From JAVBNW01 sp031551255 (GTDB lineage: Bacteria > Bacillota > Clostridia > Christensenellales > UBA1750), in assembly GCA_031551255.1 (NCBI GenBank), contig JAVBNW010000089.1, positions 1 through 42,782 on the forward strand: a stretch of 42,782 nucleotides of DNA, written 5' to 3'. The position numbers were made by a program, and so were the translations under genes. Below are positions 7,550 to 16,103 of this stretch, in pieces. The notes under the pieces were generated by a model that had not been told where the DNA came from, ran no database searches, and saw only the letters and a list, made by a program, of their open reading frames with translations. The stretch's first letter is position 1. Every line of letters starts with the position of its first letter.

Positions 7550-9166
7550 TTATTTAGCCTCGTTTTTCTCCTGCGCGAGCGGCAGCACCACGGTAAACAC
7601 CGAGCCCTCGCCATAGGTCGAAGAAACGTCGATGCGCCCGCCGAGCTCGATGACGATGTGCTTGACGATCGCAAGCCCAAGCCCCGTACCGCCCATCGAT
7701 CGGGAACGCCCCTTGTCGACCCTGTAGAAACGCTCAAACAGCCTGGGTATGCTCTCCTGTTCGATGCCGATTCCGTCGTCCTTCACGCGCAATACAAGCT
7801 TTTCGTCCTCTACGTCGACCGACACCGCCACATGCCCGTCGTCGGGGGTATACTTGATCGCGTTGTCGATCAGGTTGATCAAAATTTGCTTGAGCTTATC
7901 CTCGCTGGCCACGACGCTCACGCCGCGGCTTTGGTCCTCCAGATGAAGCTGGATATTTTTCTCCTTCGCGGTGGACTGCAAAAGCTCGCACATCTGGCGC
8001 ACATAGGGCGCGAAGGGAATCGGCTCGTTTGCGTCGCGCTTTTTTCCGGATTCGAGCGATGAAAGGCTCAGAACATCGTCGATCAAACGCGTAAGCCGCT
8101 CCGCCTCCATGGAAATGATCGATAAAAAGCGCATCGCGGAATCCCTATCGTCGATGGCGCCTTGCTGGAGCGTCTCGACAAAGCCGCGTATGGATGTCAG
8201 CGGCGTCTTAAGCTCGTGCGTCACGTTCGCGACAAAATCTACACGCACGTTCTCAAGGCGCCTAAGCTCGGTAATATCTTCGATTAAGGCGAGCGCGCCG
8301 ATAGATTGGTTTTCGTGAACCAGCCCGGTAATGTAAAGCCTAAGCAGCCTGTTTTCCTTTTCGATGCGCACGGGCAGATCGGCCGTGTACATTTCTCCCT
8401 GCTCCATCGCCGCGGCCAAGTGGCTTTCGAGCTTGGCGTTGCGCGTAGCGTCGAGCACATACATGCCGTACGGGTTGCCATGAACCTCAAACATCGCGCG
8501 CGCCACGGGGTTTAAGCGTATTACGTGCATCTGCTCGTCCACCGCTATCAGGCCGTTGCGCATCGCGTTGACGATAGACTCCATTTCGGCGCTGCGGTGG
8601 TTGAGCTGTTCGATCGTCTCCTGAAGCCGCGCGGCCATGGAGTTAAACTGATATTCCAGGCTTCCCAGCTCATCGCGCGAGCGCACGCGCACGCGCCTGT
8701 CGTAATGCCCGGCGGTAATCTCCATGGAGGCGGTCGTCAGCTCCTGCACCGGCTTTAGAATCGAGCGGGAGATCAGCATCGTAAACACCAAAACCGCTAT
8801 GGAAACCCCGGCAATCATCCAACGGATCGGGCTGCCCTGCGGCGAAAACAGCAAGGATTCGCCGGCGGCAAAAAGCGCAAGCTCTCTCTCGCCGTCGGCG
8901 AGGGGAACGGCGCAAAAATCCGCGCGCGCGGGTAAGCGCGATGCCTGCGTCGCATCTCTGATAGCAAGGGTATAGCCTTCCTGCGCGGCAAGATGCGCAA
9001 GCTCGTCTTGCTCTACCCCTTCATCCGCCAGGGATGCCAATAGGCGGCACGACGCTTGAAGCGCCTGCCGCCTGTTGTTTTTATCGACCGCGTTCACGGC
9101 GGAAACCGCCAGCAAGATGACCGCCAGCGCAAAGAAAAGCGTAAGCAGCGCAAGCCGCCGGTTCAT
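7550..9166 (-). CDS. Sensor histidine kinase, PhoR/WalK-like
   Basis: Membrane sensor kinase, 538 aa. Order: N-terminal membrane helix (about 5-27), extracytoplasmic domain (about 28-115), second helix (117-134), HAMP (135-187), PAS (190-300), HisKA with the phospho-acceptor His in VTHELKTPLTSIRGF (H317), then the HATPase with N (LINLIDNAIKYTPD), G1 (VKDDGIGIEQESI) and G2 (GGTGLGLAIVKHIV) boxes. The ATG overlaps the stop of the response regulator gene as ATGA (9163-9166). The PhoR-like architecture is clear, but the signal is not; calling it phosphate-responsive would need linked pst genes, which are absent here. Confidence 0.93.
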   Translation of the reverse strand: MNRRLALLTLFFALAVILLAVSAVNAVDKNNRRQALQASCRLLASLADEGVEQDELAHLAAQEGYTLAIRDATQASRLPARADFCAVPLADGERELALFAAGESLLFSPQGSPIRWMIAGVSIAVLVFTMLISRSILKPVQELTTASMEITAGHYDRRVRVRSRDELGSLEYQFNSMAARLQETIEQLNHRSAEMESIVNAMRNGLIAVDEQMHVIRLNPVARAMFEVHGNPYGMYVLDATRNAKLESHLAAAMEQGEMYTADLPVRIEKENRLLRLYITGLVHENQSIGALALIEDITELRRLENVRVDFVANVTHELKTPLTSIRGFVETLQQGAIDDRDSAMRFLSIISMEAERLTRLIDDVLSLSSLESGKKRDANEPIPFAPYVRQMCELLQSTAKEKNIQLHLEDQSRGVSVVASEDKLKQILINLIDNAIKYTPDDGHVAVSVDVEDEKLVLRVKDDGIGIEQESIPRLFERFYRVDKGRSRSMGGTGLGLAIVKHIVIELGGRIDVSSTYGEGSVFTVVLPLAQEKNEAK

Positions 9167-9864
9167 TGGCCGTCTTGTTCCCTATCGACAAAGCGATAGC
9201 CAACCCCACGCACCGTTTCGATGTATGTTTCATCGCCCAGCTTCTGCCGAAGGTGGCGGATGTGTACGTCCACCGTGCGCGTTTCGCCGTAGTATTCGTA
9301 GCCCCAGATGCGATCGAGCAGATAATCCCTGGTAAGGACCTTGCCACAACTTAGGATCAGCACTTTGAGAAGCTCGAATTCCTTCAAGGTAAGCCCCAGC
9401 TTCTCGCCGCCCTTAAAGGCCTCGTAGTTGGCAATGTCCACCATGATATCGCCGGCGTAGACCGTTTGCGGGTCGGTCTCGGGCACGGAGGCCGAGCGAC
9501 GCAAAAGAGCCTTCACGCGGGCGACCAGCTCGCGCACGGAAAACGGCTTGGTGATATAGTCATCCGCCCCAAGCTCAAGGCCGAGCACCTTGTCTACCTC
9601 GTCGCCCCGAGCCGTGAGCATGATGATGGGTATGTTCGCAGTGAGCCTGTCGCCCTTGAGGCGGCGGCAAACCTCCAGGCCGTCGATGCCGGGCAGCATG
9701 ATGTCCAGCAACACGAGGTTGGGCTGCTCAGCTTCGCAGATCTTCAGCGCATCCTCGCCGGTAGCGGCGGTGAGCACGCGGTACCCCGCTCCTTTGAGGT
9801 TGAAGGTGACAAGTTCGATGATATGCGCCTCGTCGTCGACGGCCAAGATGGTTTCATTCGGCAT
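9163..9864 (-). CDS. Response regulator, OmpR/PhoB family
   Basis: Two-component DNA-binding regulator, 233 aa. Receiver domain with the acidic pair (AVDDEAH, D10/D11), phospho-acceptor D54 (VLLDIMLPGIDG), conserved T (IIMLTARGD) and K (DYITKPF). The C-terminal winged helix ends with the typical RTVDVHIRHLRQKLG and GVGYRF. Start chosen at 9864 (MPNETILAV), with GGGGAGGG 6 nt upstream; it overlaps the end of nrdR by 11 nt. Partner of the kinase encoded just downstream. Confidence 0.95.
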   Translation of the reverse strand: MPNETILAVDDEAHIIELVTFNLKGAGYRVLTAATGEDALKICEAEQPNLVLLDIMLPGIDGLEVCRRLKGDRLTANIPIIMLTARGDEVDKVLGLELGADDYITKPFSVRELVARVKALLRRSASVPETDPQTVYAGDIMVDIANYEAFKGGEKLGLTLKEFELLKVLILSCGKVLTRDYLLDRIWGYEYYGETRTVDVHIRHLRQKLGDETYIETVRGVGYRFVDREQDGQ

Positions 9865-10348
9865 GTTGTTCCCTCCCCTGGCGCGTAGGCGCCGCACTTT
9901 CGTTGAGCAATCCCTTGAGCTCATCCATGAAGGTATTGATATCGCGAAATTGTCTGTAAACCGATGCGAACCTGACGTAGGCTACTTCATCCATGCGCTT
10001 GAGCCTCGTCATGACCATCTCGCCGATGGCCTCGGAAGAGACCTCTTCCTCCAGCGAGTTGACCACCTGCATTTCGACGTCGTGCACGAGCGCGTCGACA
10101 TCTGAACGCGCCACGGGGCGCTTTTCGCATGCCTTGATCACGCCGCGGCGGATCTTTTCCGGATCGAACGGCTCACGCCGCCCATCCTTTTTAACGACCA
10201 TCGCGGGGATCGTTTCGATCTTTTCATAGGTGGTAAAACGACGAAGGCAGGCGACGCATTCGCGCCGTCTGCGGATCGCAACGCCGTCGTCTACCGGGCG
10301 GGAATCGAGCACACGGCTCTCGTTGCCGCCGCAATAGATACACTTCAT
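9854..10348 (-). CDS. nrdR: Transcriptional repressor NrdR
   Basis: Zinc-finger/ATP-cone repressor that senses (d)ATP and represses ribonucleotide reductase genes. 164 aa. The zinc ribbon uses C3, C6, C31 and C34 (CIYC...CVAC) with the conserved SRVLDSRPVDDGVAIRRRR between; the ATP-cone follows (about residues 49-139, from VVKKDGRREPFDPEKIRRG). Start at ATG 10348 with AAGGG 8 nt upstream; a GTG three codons earlier is possible. No NrdR box was recognised nearby. Unusually, its 3' end overlaps a two-component operon. Confidence 0.95.
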   Translation of the reverse strand: MKCIYCGGNESRVLDSRPVDDGVAIRRRRECVACLRRFTTYEKIETIPAMVVKKDGRREPFDPEKIRRGVIKACEKRPVARSDVDALVHDVEMQVVNSLEEEVSSEAIGEMVMTRLKRMDEVAYVRFASVYRQFRDINTFMDELKGLLNESAAPTRQGREQHAE

Positions 10349-10532
10349 CCGATGCACCCTTCGCGGAGAAATTTTGCTTCCGCCTCACATAGTATACGCC
10401 ATTTTCATACAAACGTAAAGACCCTGTTCGGATTTCGCCAAAACCGTTACCGTTTCGTTGCGTGTTGTTGAACGAAAAAACCTGCTTGAACAGGCGAAGG
10501 GCAACCTGTGGGGTAAATTTTGTTTCCAAGGA

Positions 10533-10584
10533 TTTCCGGGCATGGGGATGGACGCCACGACCCTTTCCATCCCCTGCCCGGAAA
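10533..10584. repeat. Inverted repeat with ~18-bp stem
   Basis: TTTCCGGGC + GGGGATGGA pair with TCCATCCCC + GCCCGGAAA, interrupted only by a one/two-base internal loop, around a 13-nt loop. It lies between ylmC and nrdR. No T-run follows on either strand, so it is not a textbook terminator; processing site or attenuating stem for ylmC are options. Confidence 0.6.
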
Positions 10585-10620
10585 ACGGCATGGGTAATCG
10601 CTTTCCCCGAGCCAGGCCCG

Positions 10621-10881
10621 TTAGGCGCCCGGGTGTACGGGCCATATGCCATCCACCTGTACGAGCACCGCGTCGTCTCCAATTTTAACGACCGCTCCCC
10701 AAGGGATTACATTGCCGGTGGGCTCTCCCCGAAACACCGCCGAAATGGAAAACGGCGTAGGCACCACGATGGCCAGAATCGTACCCCGCTCAACATCCAA
10801 ATCCAAATCGACGATCGTGCCCAGCTTTTTCCCATCACAGATATTGATGACTTCCTTTTGTTTAAGGTCCGAATAGCGCAT
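10621..10881 (-). CDS. ylmC: YlmC/YmxH family PRC-barrel sporulation protein
   Basis: Small single-domain PRC-barrel protein, 86 aa. The opening MRYSDLKQKEVINICDGKKL and the VDLDLDVERGTILAIVVP stretch match the YlmC/YmxH family found in endospore formers. The molecular role is not known. The ATG is preceded by AGGGGGG 7 nt upstream. It is followed by a 272-bp gap that carries a large inverted repeat before nrdR, so it may be its own transcription unit. Confidence 0.88.
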   Translation of the reverse strand: MRYSDLKQKEVINICDGKKLGTIVDLDLDVERGTILAIVVPTPFSISAVFRGEPTGNVIPWGAVVKIGDDAVLVQVDGIWPVHPGA

Positions 10882-10983
10882 GAAAATCCCCCCTTATGCA
10901 TTCTATGTGAAGATTTTCATATCCATGAAAGCCGCGTGCTTTGGGCGTTACCCGGGTAATGCATAGAAGGCGGCGACGGCCTC

Positions 10984-11517
10984 TCAGAGCGCCGTGCCCT
11001 TCGCTGGGGCAAACAATCCTTCCATTGGGGCGCCCTCAAGCTGCAAAAGACGTATCTTTTTATCGATGCCGCCCGCATAGCCCGTCAAACTGCCGCTTGC
11101 TCCAACGACGCGATGACAGGGAATGAGAATAGAAATGGGATTATGCCCTACCGCCCCGCCGACGGCCTGCGCGGATACAGGCTTTCCACCGGTCATTTCC
11201 TTAAGGCGCTTGGCGATGTCGCCGTACGTCGTCACAGTGCCATGCGGTATTTCACATAGAATTTTCCATACCAACTGTCGAAATTCGCTTCCTTTGGGAG
11301 CGAGCGGCGGCATAAACCCCGGCTTCTTACCGGCAAAGTATTCGCCGAGCCACGCGCGCACATCGTCAAATACCGGCACATGCTCTTGTGCTGCACCCAC
11401 ATCCAGCGTCGCGGCGAAATATTTCTGCCCTTCGTTCCAGAGGCCGGTGATACATTCGCCGTCGCTGGAAACCGTAAGCCCCCCCAGCGGTGATGATATT
11501 TTGCACAGATAGTTCAT
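10984..11517 (-). CDS. ogt: Methylated-DNA-protein-cysteine S-methyltransferase
   Basis: Suicide repair protein that moves the O6-alkyl group of guanine to its own cysteine. 177 aa. The active site is ILIPCHRVVG (C134); the recognition helix region GTVTTYGDIAKRL and the AVGGAVGHNPISI segment are intact. The ATG overlaps the adaA stop as ATGA. It is the last gene of alkA-adaA-ogt, the same order as alkA-adaA-adaB of Bacillus, so adaB would be an equally fair name. Confidence 0.95.
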   Translation of the reverse strand: MNYLCKISSPLGGLTVSSDGECITGLWNEGQKYFAATLDVGAAQEHVPVFDDVRAWLGEYFAGKKPGFMPPLAPKGSEFRQLVWKILCEIPHGTVTTYGDIAKRLKEMTGGKPVSAQAVGGAVGHNPISILIPCHRVVGASGSLTGYAGGIDKKIRLLQLEGAPMEGLFAPAKGTAL

Positions 11518-12077
11518 TTGTCCATCTCCTTTTGGGAATACTCCCTGCGATAGGCGCCGGGCGACATCCCTTCTTGCGCGGTAAAAAAACGGTAAAAAGA
11601 AGAAACCCCCTCAAAGCCGACCGCAAAGGCGATGTCGGCGATTCCCTCCCGCGTTTGGATGAGTTTTTCCTTAGCCGCGCAAAGGCGCATCGCACCCATA
11701 TACTCGCGCGCGGTCACGCCATAGCGCTCTTTGAAGATCTCGCCTGCGCGGCGCTGCGTCACGCCGAGGTTTTTCATCTCGCTGTCGAGCGCCTGCCTAT
11801 GCGCGAAGCATTGGTCCATCGCCGTCTTCATCTTCTCGGCGATCTCCTGCACCGGCCGGTACTCGAGCAAATCGGGCCTGCACCGCTTGCAAGGCCGAAA
11901 ACCGGCTTCCCGCGCATCGGTTGCCGCGTCAAAAAACAACACATTGTCCCGCAAGGGCGGCTTGGATTTGCACGAGGGCCGGCAAAAAATCCCGGTGGAT
12001 TTTACCGCATAGAAAAACGCGCCGTCGCAGGACGCATCGTTGGCGGCAACCGCGCTCCACTTTTCGTCGCCGGTCAT
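11514..12077 (-). CDS. adaA: AdaA-type methylphosphotriester sensor and regulator
   Basis: Activator of the adaptive response to DNA alkylation. 187 aa: an Ada metal-binding domain (about 1-75) with four cysteines (FCRPSC and PCKRC; the first is the expected methyl acceptor), then an AraC helix-turn-helix domain (about 95-180; ISDIAF-like GIADIAFAVGFEGVSSFYRFF). It lacks the C-terminal methyltransferase, which is a separate gene (ogt) just downstream. Start at ATG 12077, overlapping the alkA stop as ATGA, with AAGGAGGG upstream. Methylated AdaA would be expected to activate this same operon. Confidence 0.93.
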   Translation of the reverse strand: MTGDEKWSAVAANDASCDGAFFYAVKSTGIFCRPSCKSKPPLRDNVLFFDAATDAREAGFRPCKRCRPDLLEYRPVQEIAEKMKTAMDQCFAHRQALDSEMKNLGVTQRRAGEIFKERYGVTAREYMGAMRLCAAKEKLIQTREGIADIAFAVGFEGVSSFYRFFTAQEGMSPGAYRREYSQKEMDK

Positions 12078-12730
12078 GCCTTCACCCTCCTTTGCCCCGG
12101 GGCACAATCAGAAACTTCCACGATGGCTCCATTCGCAATCGTCCACAGATACAGGCTTGCGACCGTACCATAGGGGCTATATCTGCGCCGATAGATTTCA
12201 AACAACTCCTTGCCGATGGCCGGGCGGCGGTACAGCATGCGCATGCCGCGGTGAATGGCCAAATCCCCAAAGCTTAAGATATCGGGCCGCTGCATGCAAA
12301 ACGTCATGATCATTTCGGCGGTCCAGACCCCAATACCCTTGAGCGCGCTTAGCTGGGCGATGACTTCGGCATCGCTCTTTGAGCGCAGCGTCTCTAGATC
12401 GAGTATCCCATCCGCAACCTTGTCGGCAAAGCTCTTCATGTACCCGGCCTTCCGAAACGTGATGCCGTGTTTTTGCAAGTCATCAATTGTGCACGCATCT
12501 ATGGTTCGCGCGCTGATCTCGCCCAGCGCGTCGTTCATCCTTCGCCATACCGTCGCCTGCGCCGCGGTGGAAATCTGCTGGCCGACAATGTGGAATACGA
12601 CCGAGGAAAACAGATCCTCCTGCACGCGGCGCTCGATGCGGCCGATTCTGTCGATCGCCGCCCCGAGGCGCTTGTCCCTTTTCGTTAAGTGCGCTATCTC
12701 CGCTTCGCCATATTGAAAGAACAAATCCAT
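12074..12730 (-). CDS. alkA: DNA-3-methyladenine glycosylase II
   Basis: HhH-GPD base-excision glycosylase, 218 aa. The helix-hairpin-helix LKGIGVWTA (130-138) and the downstream catalytic Asp (ILSFGDLAI, D156) are visible, as is the N-terminal VVFHIVGQQIS. Shorter than E. coli AlkA because the N-terminal beta domain is absent, as in many Gram-positive members. Start at ATG 12730; the ribosome site is weak and a GTG is one codon upstream. TGCTATGAT about 20 nt upstream could be an extended -10, giving a very short leader. First gene of the alkylation operon. Confidence 0.9.
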   Translation of the reverse strand: MDLFFQYGEAEIAHLTKRDKRLGAAIDRIGRIERRVQEDLFSSVVFHIVGQQISTAAQATVWRRMNDALGEISARTIDACTIDDLQKHGITFRKAGYMKSFADKVADGILDLETLRSKSDAEVIAQLSALKGIGVWTAEMIMTFCMQRPDILSFGDLAIHRGMRMLYRRPAIGKELFEIYRRRYSPYGTVASLYLWTIANGAIVEVSDCAPGQRRVKA

Positions 12731-13060
12731 CACCGCCTGTCGCCATCATAGCAGAAATGGCAGTTTTTTTCTTCTCAGTTTGGGTTATTCAATTACGCCG
12801 ATGTATGCTGCAATCACGGTTGCCAAAACGAACGCTCTGCATTACGATTTCCATGTGCTTACGACGATCACGCATGGACCCCTTTCTTATGCCTATCTCA
12901 CATCCGCGCCGAACGCGCCCTCCAACAAAAACTAAAGTATTTGGTCGCACCATAATTTTGTCTATTTTAATTTAACTGACACTCTCCGAAATAATTCAAT
13001 TTGTTTTACGGGTTGATGAAAATATCCGCGTTATCATACTTCACGGTATGGAGGTAGGAC
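12731..13060. other. Divergent intergenic region between alkA and XRE gene
   Basis: 330 bases, clearly richer in A+T than the flanks. Divergent promoters for alkA (minus) and the XRE gene (plus) must lie here. Apart from TGCTATGAT near the alkA end I see no confident -35/-10 pair, no obvious operator palindrome and no credible ORF with a ribosome site. Confidence 0.5.
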
Positions 13061-13483
13061 ATGGCTATATTAACGTTCGGTGAAAAACTTGCCGATCTTC
13101 GCATCGCAAAACATCTTAAGCAGAGCGAAGTAGCAAAGGCCATCGGGGTCAATAAAGGAACCATTAGCGCCTACGAAGCCAACAGGTCGTATCCAAAGTA
13201 TGAAAAAATCGTAAAAATCGCCGAATTTTTCGGCGTTTCTTACGACTACTTAATGTGCGAACAGGAATTCTCCAACCCCACAGTGGTGGATTTTGCGGAA
13301 GTGTATTCCGTTTTCCAAGGCGTTCCCTACACCTTGGGTAGCATCTACAATATATTGATCGGCCTTAATCAAGCCTCCAGAAACAAGCTGATTGATTTTT
13401 TACAGATCTTGGAGCAAAACCAGGCTGTCGATCTGGCTGCGCTGTTGCGGGTCATCGATGTGCTTCGGAATTTCAATGACTGA
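13061..13483 (+). CDS. XRE-family transcriptional regulator
   Basis: 140 aa. N-terminal helix-turn-helix of the Cro/C1 type (about 6-66: FGEKLADLRIAKHLKQSEVA, VNKGTISAYEANRSYPKYEK, VSYDYLM). The C-terminal ~70 residues contain no domain I recognise and may serve dimerisation. ATG preceded by GGAGG 6 nt upstream. The gene is monocistronic, ended by a bidirectional terminator and divergent from the alkylation operon; there is no evidence that it controls that operon. No toxin, phage or mobile gene lies beside it. Confidence 0.88.
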   Translation: MAILTFGEKLADLRIAKHLKQSEVAKAIGVNKGTISAYEANRSYPKYEKIVKIAEFFGVSYDYLMCEQEFSNPTVVDFAEVYSVFQGVPYTLGSIYNILIGLNQASRNKLIDFLQILEQNQAVDLAALLRVIDVLRNFND

Positions 13484-13516
13484 ACGCAGACATCCCTCTT
13501 TGCAAGTTTTCACCAA

Positions 13517-13554
13517 AAACGCCGGCGTTGCTCTATTGCAAACCGGCGTTTTTG
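13517..13554. terminator. Bidirectional terminator between XRE gene and sigG
   Basis: AACGCCGG (13519-13526) pairs with CCGGCGTT (13543-13550); the plus strand continues TTTTG and the minus strand reads TTTTTGG after the stem. It serves the two convergent genes. Confidence 0.85.
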
Positions 13555-13586
13555 TTTGATTTGTCAAATCCAAATCTCGGGCGGCT

Positions 13587-14363
13587 TTATATATGCTTGC
13601 GCATGTGCCCCAAAGCCGTCTTTTCTAGCCTGGATACCTGCGCCTGGCTGATGCCCACCTCGTTGGCGACCTCCATCTGCGTCCGCCCCTCAAAGAAGCG
13701 CATGCGGATGATCTTCTTCTCGCGCTCGGACAGCCTGCGCATCGCCTCTCTAATCGCAATGCCGTTGATCCACTTATCGTCCAGGTCCTTTTCATCCTTG
13801 ATCTGATCCATCACGTACATCGCGTCGCCGCCGCCGTCGTGATAGATCGGCTCGAAAAGGGAAATTGGGTCCTGAATCGCGTCCATCGCAAACACGACGT
13901 CTTCTTCCTTCATCTCGAGCTCTTTGGCGATTTCTTCCACCGTCGGCTCGCGCCCAAGGCTGATACCCAGCCTCTCCCTGGCCTGCAGCGCCTTATAGGC
14001 GATGTCGCGCAGGCTGCGGCTTACTCTGATGGCGTTGTTATCCCTAAGGTATCTGCGAATTTCACCGATGATCATCGGCACGGCATACGTGGAAAACCGT
14101 ACGCCGAGCGTCAGATCAAAGTTATCGATTGCCTTCATCAGCCCTATGCAACCTACCTGAAACAGATCGTCCGCCGATTCGCCGCGGTTCTGAAACCGCT
14201 GGATGACCGAAAGCACGAGCCGCAGGTTGCCTTGCACAAATTCATCGCGAGCGCTGTGATCGCCCGCGTGAATTCTTGCGAATAGCACGAGCATTTCTTG
14301 GTTTGTCAGCACCTTGAGCTTGGACGTATCCAGGTCGCATATCTCTACTTTATTCAGCGCCAT
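13587..14363 (-). CDS. sigG: RNA polymerase sporulation sigma factor SigG
   Basis: Late forespore sigma factor, 258 aa. N-terminus MALNKVEICDLDTSKLKVL is the classic SigG opening, followed by region 2 (LVQGNLRLVLSVIQRF-like, DDLFQVGCIGLMKAIDNFD, RFSTYAVPMIIGEIRRYLRD), region 3 and region 4 (RTQMEVANEVGISQAQVSRLEK). Start at ATG 14363 with GGGAGGT 7 nt upstream; an earlier in-frame start reaches back into the sigE gap without a ribosome site. Follows sigE after 99 bp, as in Bacillus and Clostridium. A forespore promoter is expected in that gap, but I cannot fix it. Confidence 0.96.
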   Translation of the reverse strand: MALNKVEICDLDTSKLKVLTNQEMLVLFARIHAGDHSARDEFVQGNLRLVLSVIQRFQNRGESADDLFQVGCIGLMKAIDNFDLTLGVRFSTYAVPMIIGEIRRYLRDNNAIRVSRSLRDIAYKALQARERLGISLGREPTVEEIAKELEMKEEDVVFAMDAIQDPISLFEPIYHDGGGDAMYVMDQIKDEKDLDDKWINGIAIREAMRRLSEREKKIIRMRFFEGRTQMEVANEVGISQAQVSRLEKTALGHMRKHI

Positions 14364-14462
14364 TGCGCACCTCCCCAGGTTTCGCACCGCTTTGATCGGA
14401 CGCCTTATGGCGTGTATGCCATATTGTGCCCTCAAAACCCGCGGGCGATACCTGAGCACGCG

Positions 14463-15170
14463 CTACATCATCGCCGACATTTCTTTTTTCAGCCTTTTGA
14501 TGATGCGCTTTTCCAAACGCGATATGTAGGATTGCGAGATGCCCAGCGCGTCGGCAACCTCTTTTTGCGTCTTTTCCGAGCCGCCCTTAAGCCCGAAGCG
14601 AAGCTGCATAATGCGCTTTTCGCGCGGCGGAAGGCGGGTGAGCGCCTGATCGAGCAACGAGCGATCCACCTCGTCTTCAATGCCCCGGTAGATTTGCTCG
14701 CCATCCGTGCCCAAGATATCCGAAAGCAACAATTCGTTGCCGTCCCAATCCGTATTGAGCGGTTCATCCAGGGACACTTCCATGCGCGTGCGGTTATTGC
14801 GCCGCAAAAACATTAAAATTTCATTTTCGATGCAGCGGGAAGCATATGTGGCCAACTTGATCTTTTTTGTGGCGTCAAACGTGTTCACAGCCTTAATCAG
14901 GCCAATCGTGCCGATCGAGATTAAGTCCTCCAGCCCCACGCCCGTGTTTTCGAACTTGCGCGCAATGTAAACCACCAGGCGCAGGTTTCTTTCGATCAGT
15001 TGCGAGCGCACCGAATCGTCTCCGCACATCAGGCGCTCCATGAGCTCCGCTTCCTCGTCCCGCGAAAGCGGTTGTGGCAAGGCCTCGCTTCCCCCTACAT
15101 AATGCACCTCGCCTGGGAAGAATCGGGCGATAAACCGCGCCCACAACGAGAAAAGCCAGCGTTTCAGCAT
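14463..15170 (-). CDS. sigE: RNA polymerase sporulation sigma factor SigE
   Basis: Early mother-cell sigma factor, made as a precursor. 235 aa. The amphipathic pro-sequence (MLKRWLFSLWARFIARFF) precedes GSEALPQPLSRDEEAELM. Core regions are complete: LIERNLRLVVYIARKFENTG, DLISIGTIGLIKAVNTFD, and helix-turn-helix KEVADALGISQSYISRLEKR. Start at ATG 15170 with AAGGAGG 8 nt upstream; it overlaps the end of spoIIGA by 7 nt. The pro-sequence should be removed by SpoIIGA, encoded directly upstream. Confidence 0.96.
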   Translation of the reverse strand: MLKRWLFSLWARFIARFFPGEVHYVGGSEALPQPLSRDEEAELMERLMCGDDSVRSQLIERNLRLVVYIARKFENTGVGLEDLISIGTIGLIKAVNTFDATKKIKLATYASRCIENEILMFLRRNNRTRMEVSLDEPLNTDWDGNELLLSDILGTDGEQIYRGIEDEVDRSLLDQALTRLPPREKRIMQLRFGLKGGSEKTQKEVADALGISQSYISRLEKRIIKRLKKEMSAMM

Positions 15171-15952
15171 GCGCTCAGCCTCCTTTCGCTTTGGTGCGGA
15201 ATACACGCAAGCGGCAGTAGCGCCGCATAGCCGCCATCTTTGCTCAGCTCGTCCGTGCAAACCGCAATCATCGCCCGCACGCACGGCCGACCGTCGATGA
15301 AGATCTCATCGGGCTCGAACGCGGTAAGGATTCCGCCGCCGGCCATAGACGAGAAGGCGACCGGCCTTCCGCCTGGAAGTTCGATTCCCCCGAGCGTAGC
15401 TTTTTCCACTACCAATACCGGCAAGCCGCTCACAGGTTCTATGAGGCGGTTGCCTGTATCCAGCATCGCGTCAAACCGAGCTTCACCCTGCCCAAGTTTC
15501 ACGCAGACGCTAAAAAGCACGCGATCGATGCGCGCCCTGCGCCATCCTCTAGCAAGCAGAATGCAGCCCGCTATGCCCAGCACCGCAATCAGCGCGGCGA
15601 TTCCCCAGCCATATCCGCGCGCGCCGAGCAGGTACATCAGCGAAAAGCCCGTGCCCCCCAAGAGTAGTGCGGAAAGAAAAAAGCAAGCGGCGGCACGCAG
15701 CACCTTGCTTATCTTGCCCGGCAAAAAAGCAAGCGCCGCCATGCCGCAGGCACATAAAAGCTTCCAATACCAGGCCTGCAAAAAGAGGCCCCCGCTTACA
15801 CTGGAAAACACCGCATAAGCCGCCCCCACCGCAGAGGCCAGCGCAAGGCGCCACACCTTTGCCTTAAGGCCGCTGAGCCTGCCCGTGCTAAAGAGCAAAA
15901 GCGCGTTCATCGCCGTATTGTATAACACGAAGCTTTCGAGGTTGACCTGCAT
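15164..15952 (-). CDS. spoIIGA: Sigma-E processing peptidase SpoIIGA
   Basis: Membrane-bound aspartic protease that removes the pro-sequence of sigma-E at the septum. 262 aa: five hydrophobic segments in the first ~135 residues, then a soluble protease domain with the catalytic motif MLDTGNRL (D165). The C-terminal domain also shows the VVVEKATL/AFEPDEIFIDG-type blocks of the family. It overlaps sigE by 7 nt, so enzyme and substrate are translated together. Confidence 0.93.
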   Translation of the reverse strand: MQVNLESFVLYNTAMNALLLFSTGRLSGLKAKVWRLALASAVGAAYAVFSSVSGGLFLQAWYWKLLCACGMAALAFLPGKISKVLRAAACFFLSALLLGGTGFSLMYLLGARGYGWGIAALIAVLGIAGCILLARGWRRARIDRVLFSVCVKLGQGEARFDAMLDTGNRLIEPVSGLPVLVVEKATLGGIELPGGRPVAFSSMAGGGILTAFEPDEIFIDGRPCVRAMIAVCTDELSKDGGYAALLPLACIPHQSERRLSAC

Positions 15953-16073
15953 GCGCGTCCGCCTCCCGTCATGGTGACATTATAAAGTTTGCCAATCGCG
16001 CAGGATGTCGCCGCGCGGCGAATAAAAACGTCGAATCGGCGACAAAATTCGCGCCCCTTTGCGGGACAATCAG

Positions 16074-16103
16074 CAAAAGGCCCCAAAGCTTTACTTCGGG
16101 GCC
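16074..16103 (-). terminator. Terminator-like stem, minus strand
   Basis: GGCCCC...GGGGCC stem (16079-16103) followed on the minus strand by TTTT (16078-16075). It would end transcription coming from the zinc-ribbon gene before spoIIGA. A 25-base near-copy (two mismatches) lies at 16572-16596. Confidence 0.65.

Noticed and set aside
7550..9864. Naming the two-component pair phoR/phoB
   Set aside because: Domain order fits the PhoR class, but no phosphate transport genes are linked and WalK/ResE-like sensors look alike.
13061..13483. XRE gene as phage repressor or antitoxin
   Set aside because: No toxin, integrase or phage gene beside it; own terminator and neighbours are chromosomal housekeeping genes.
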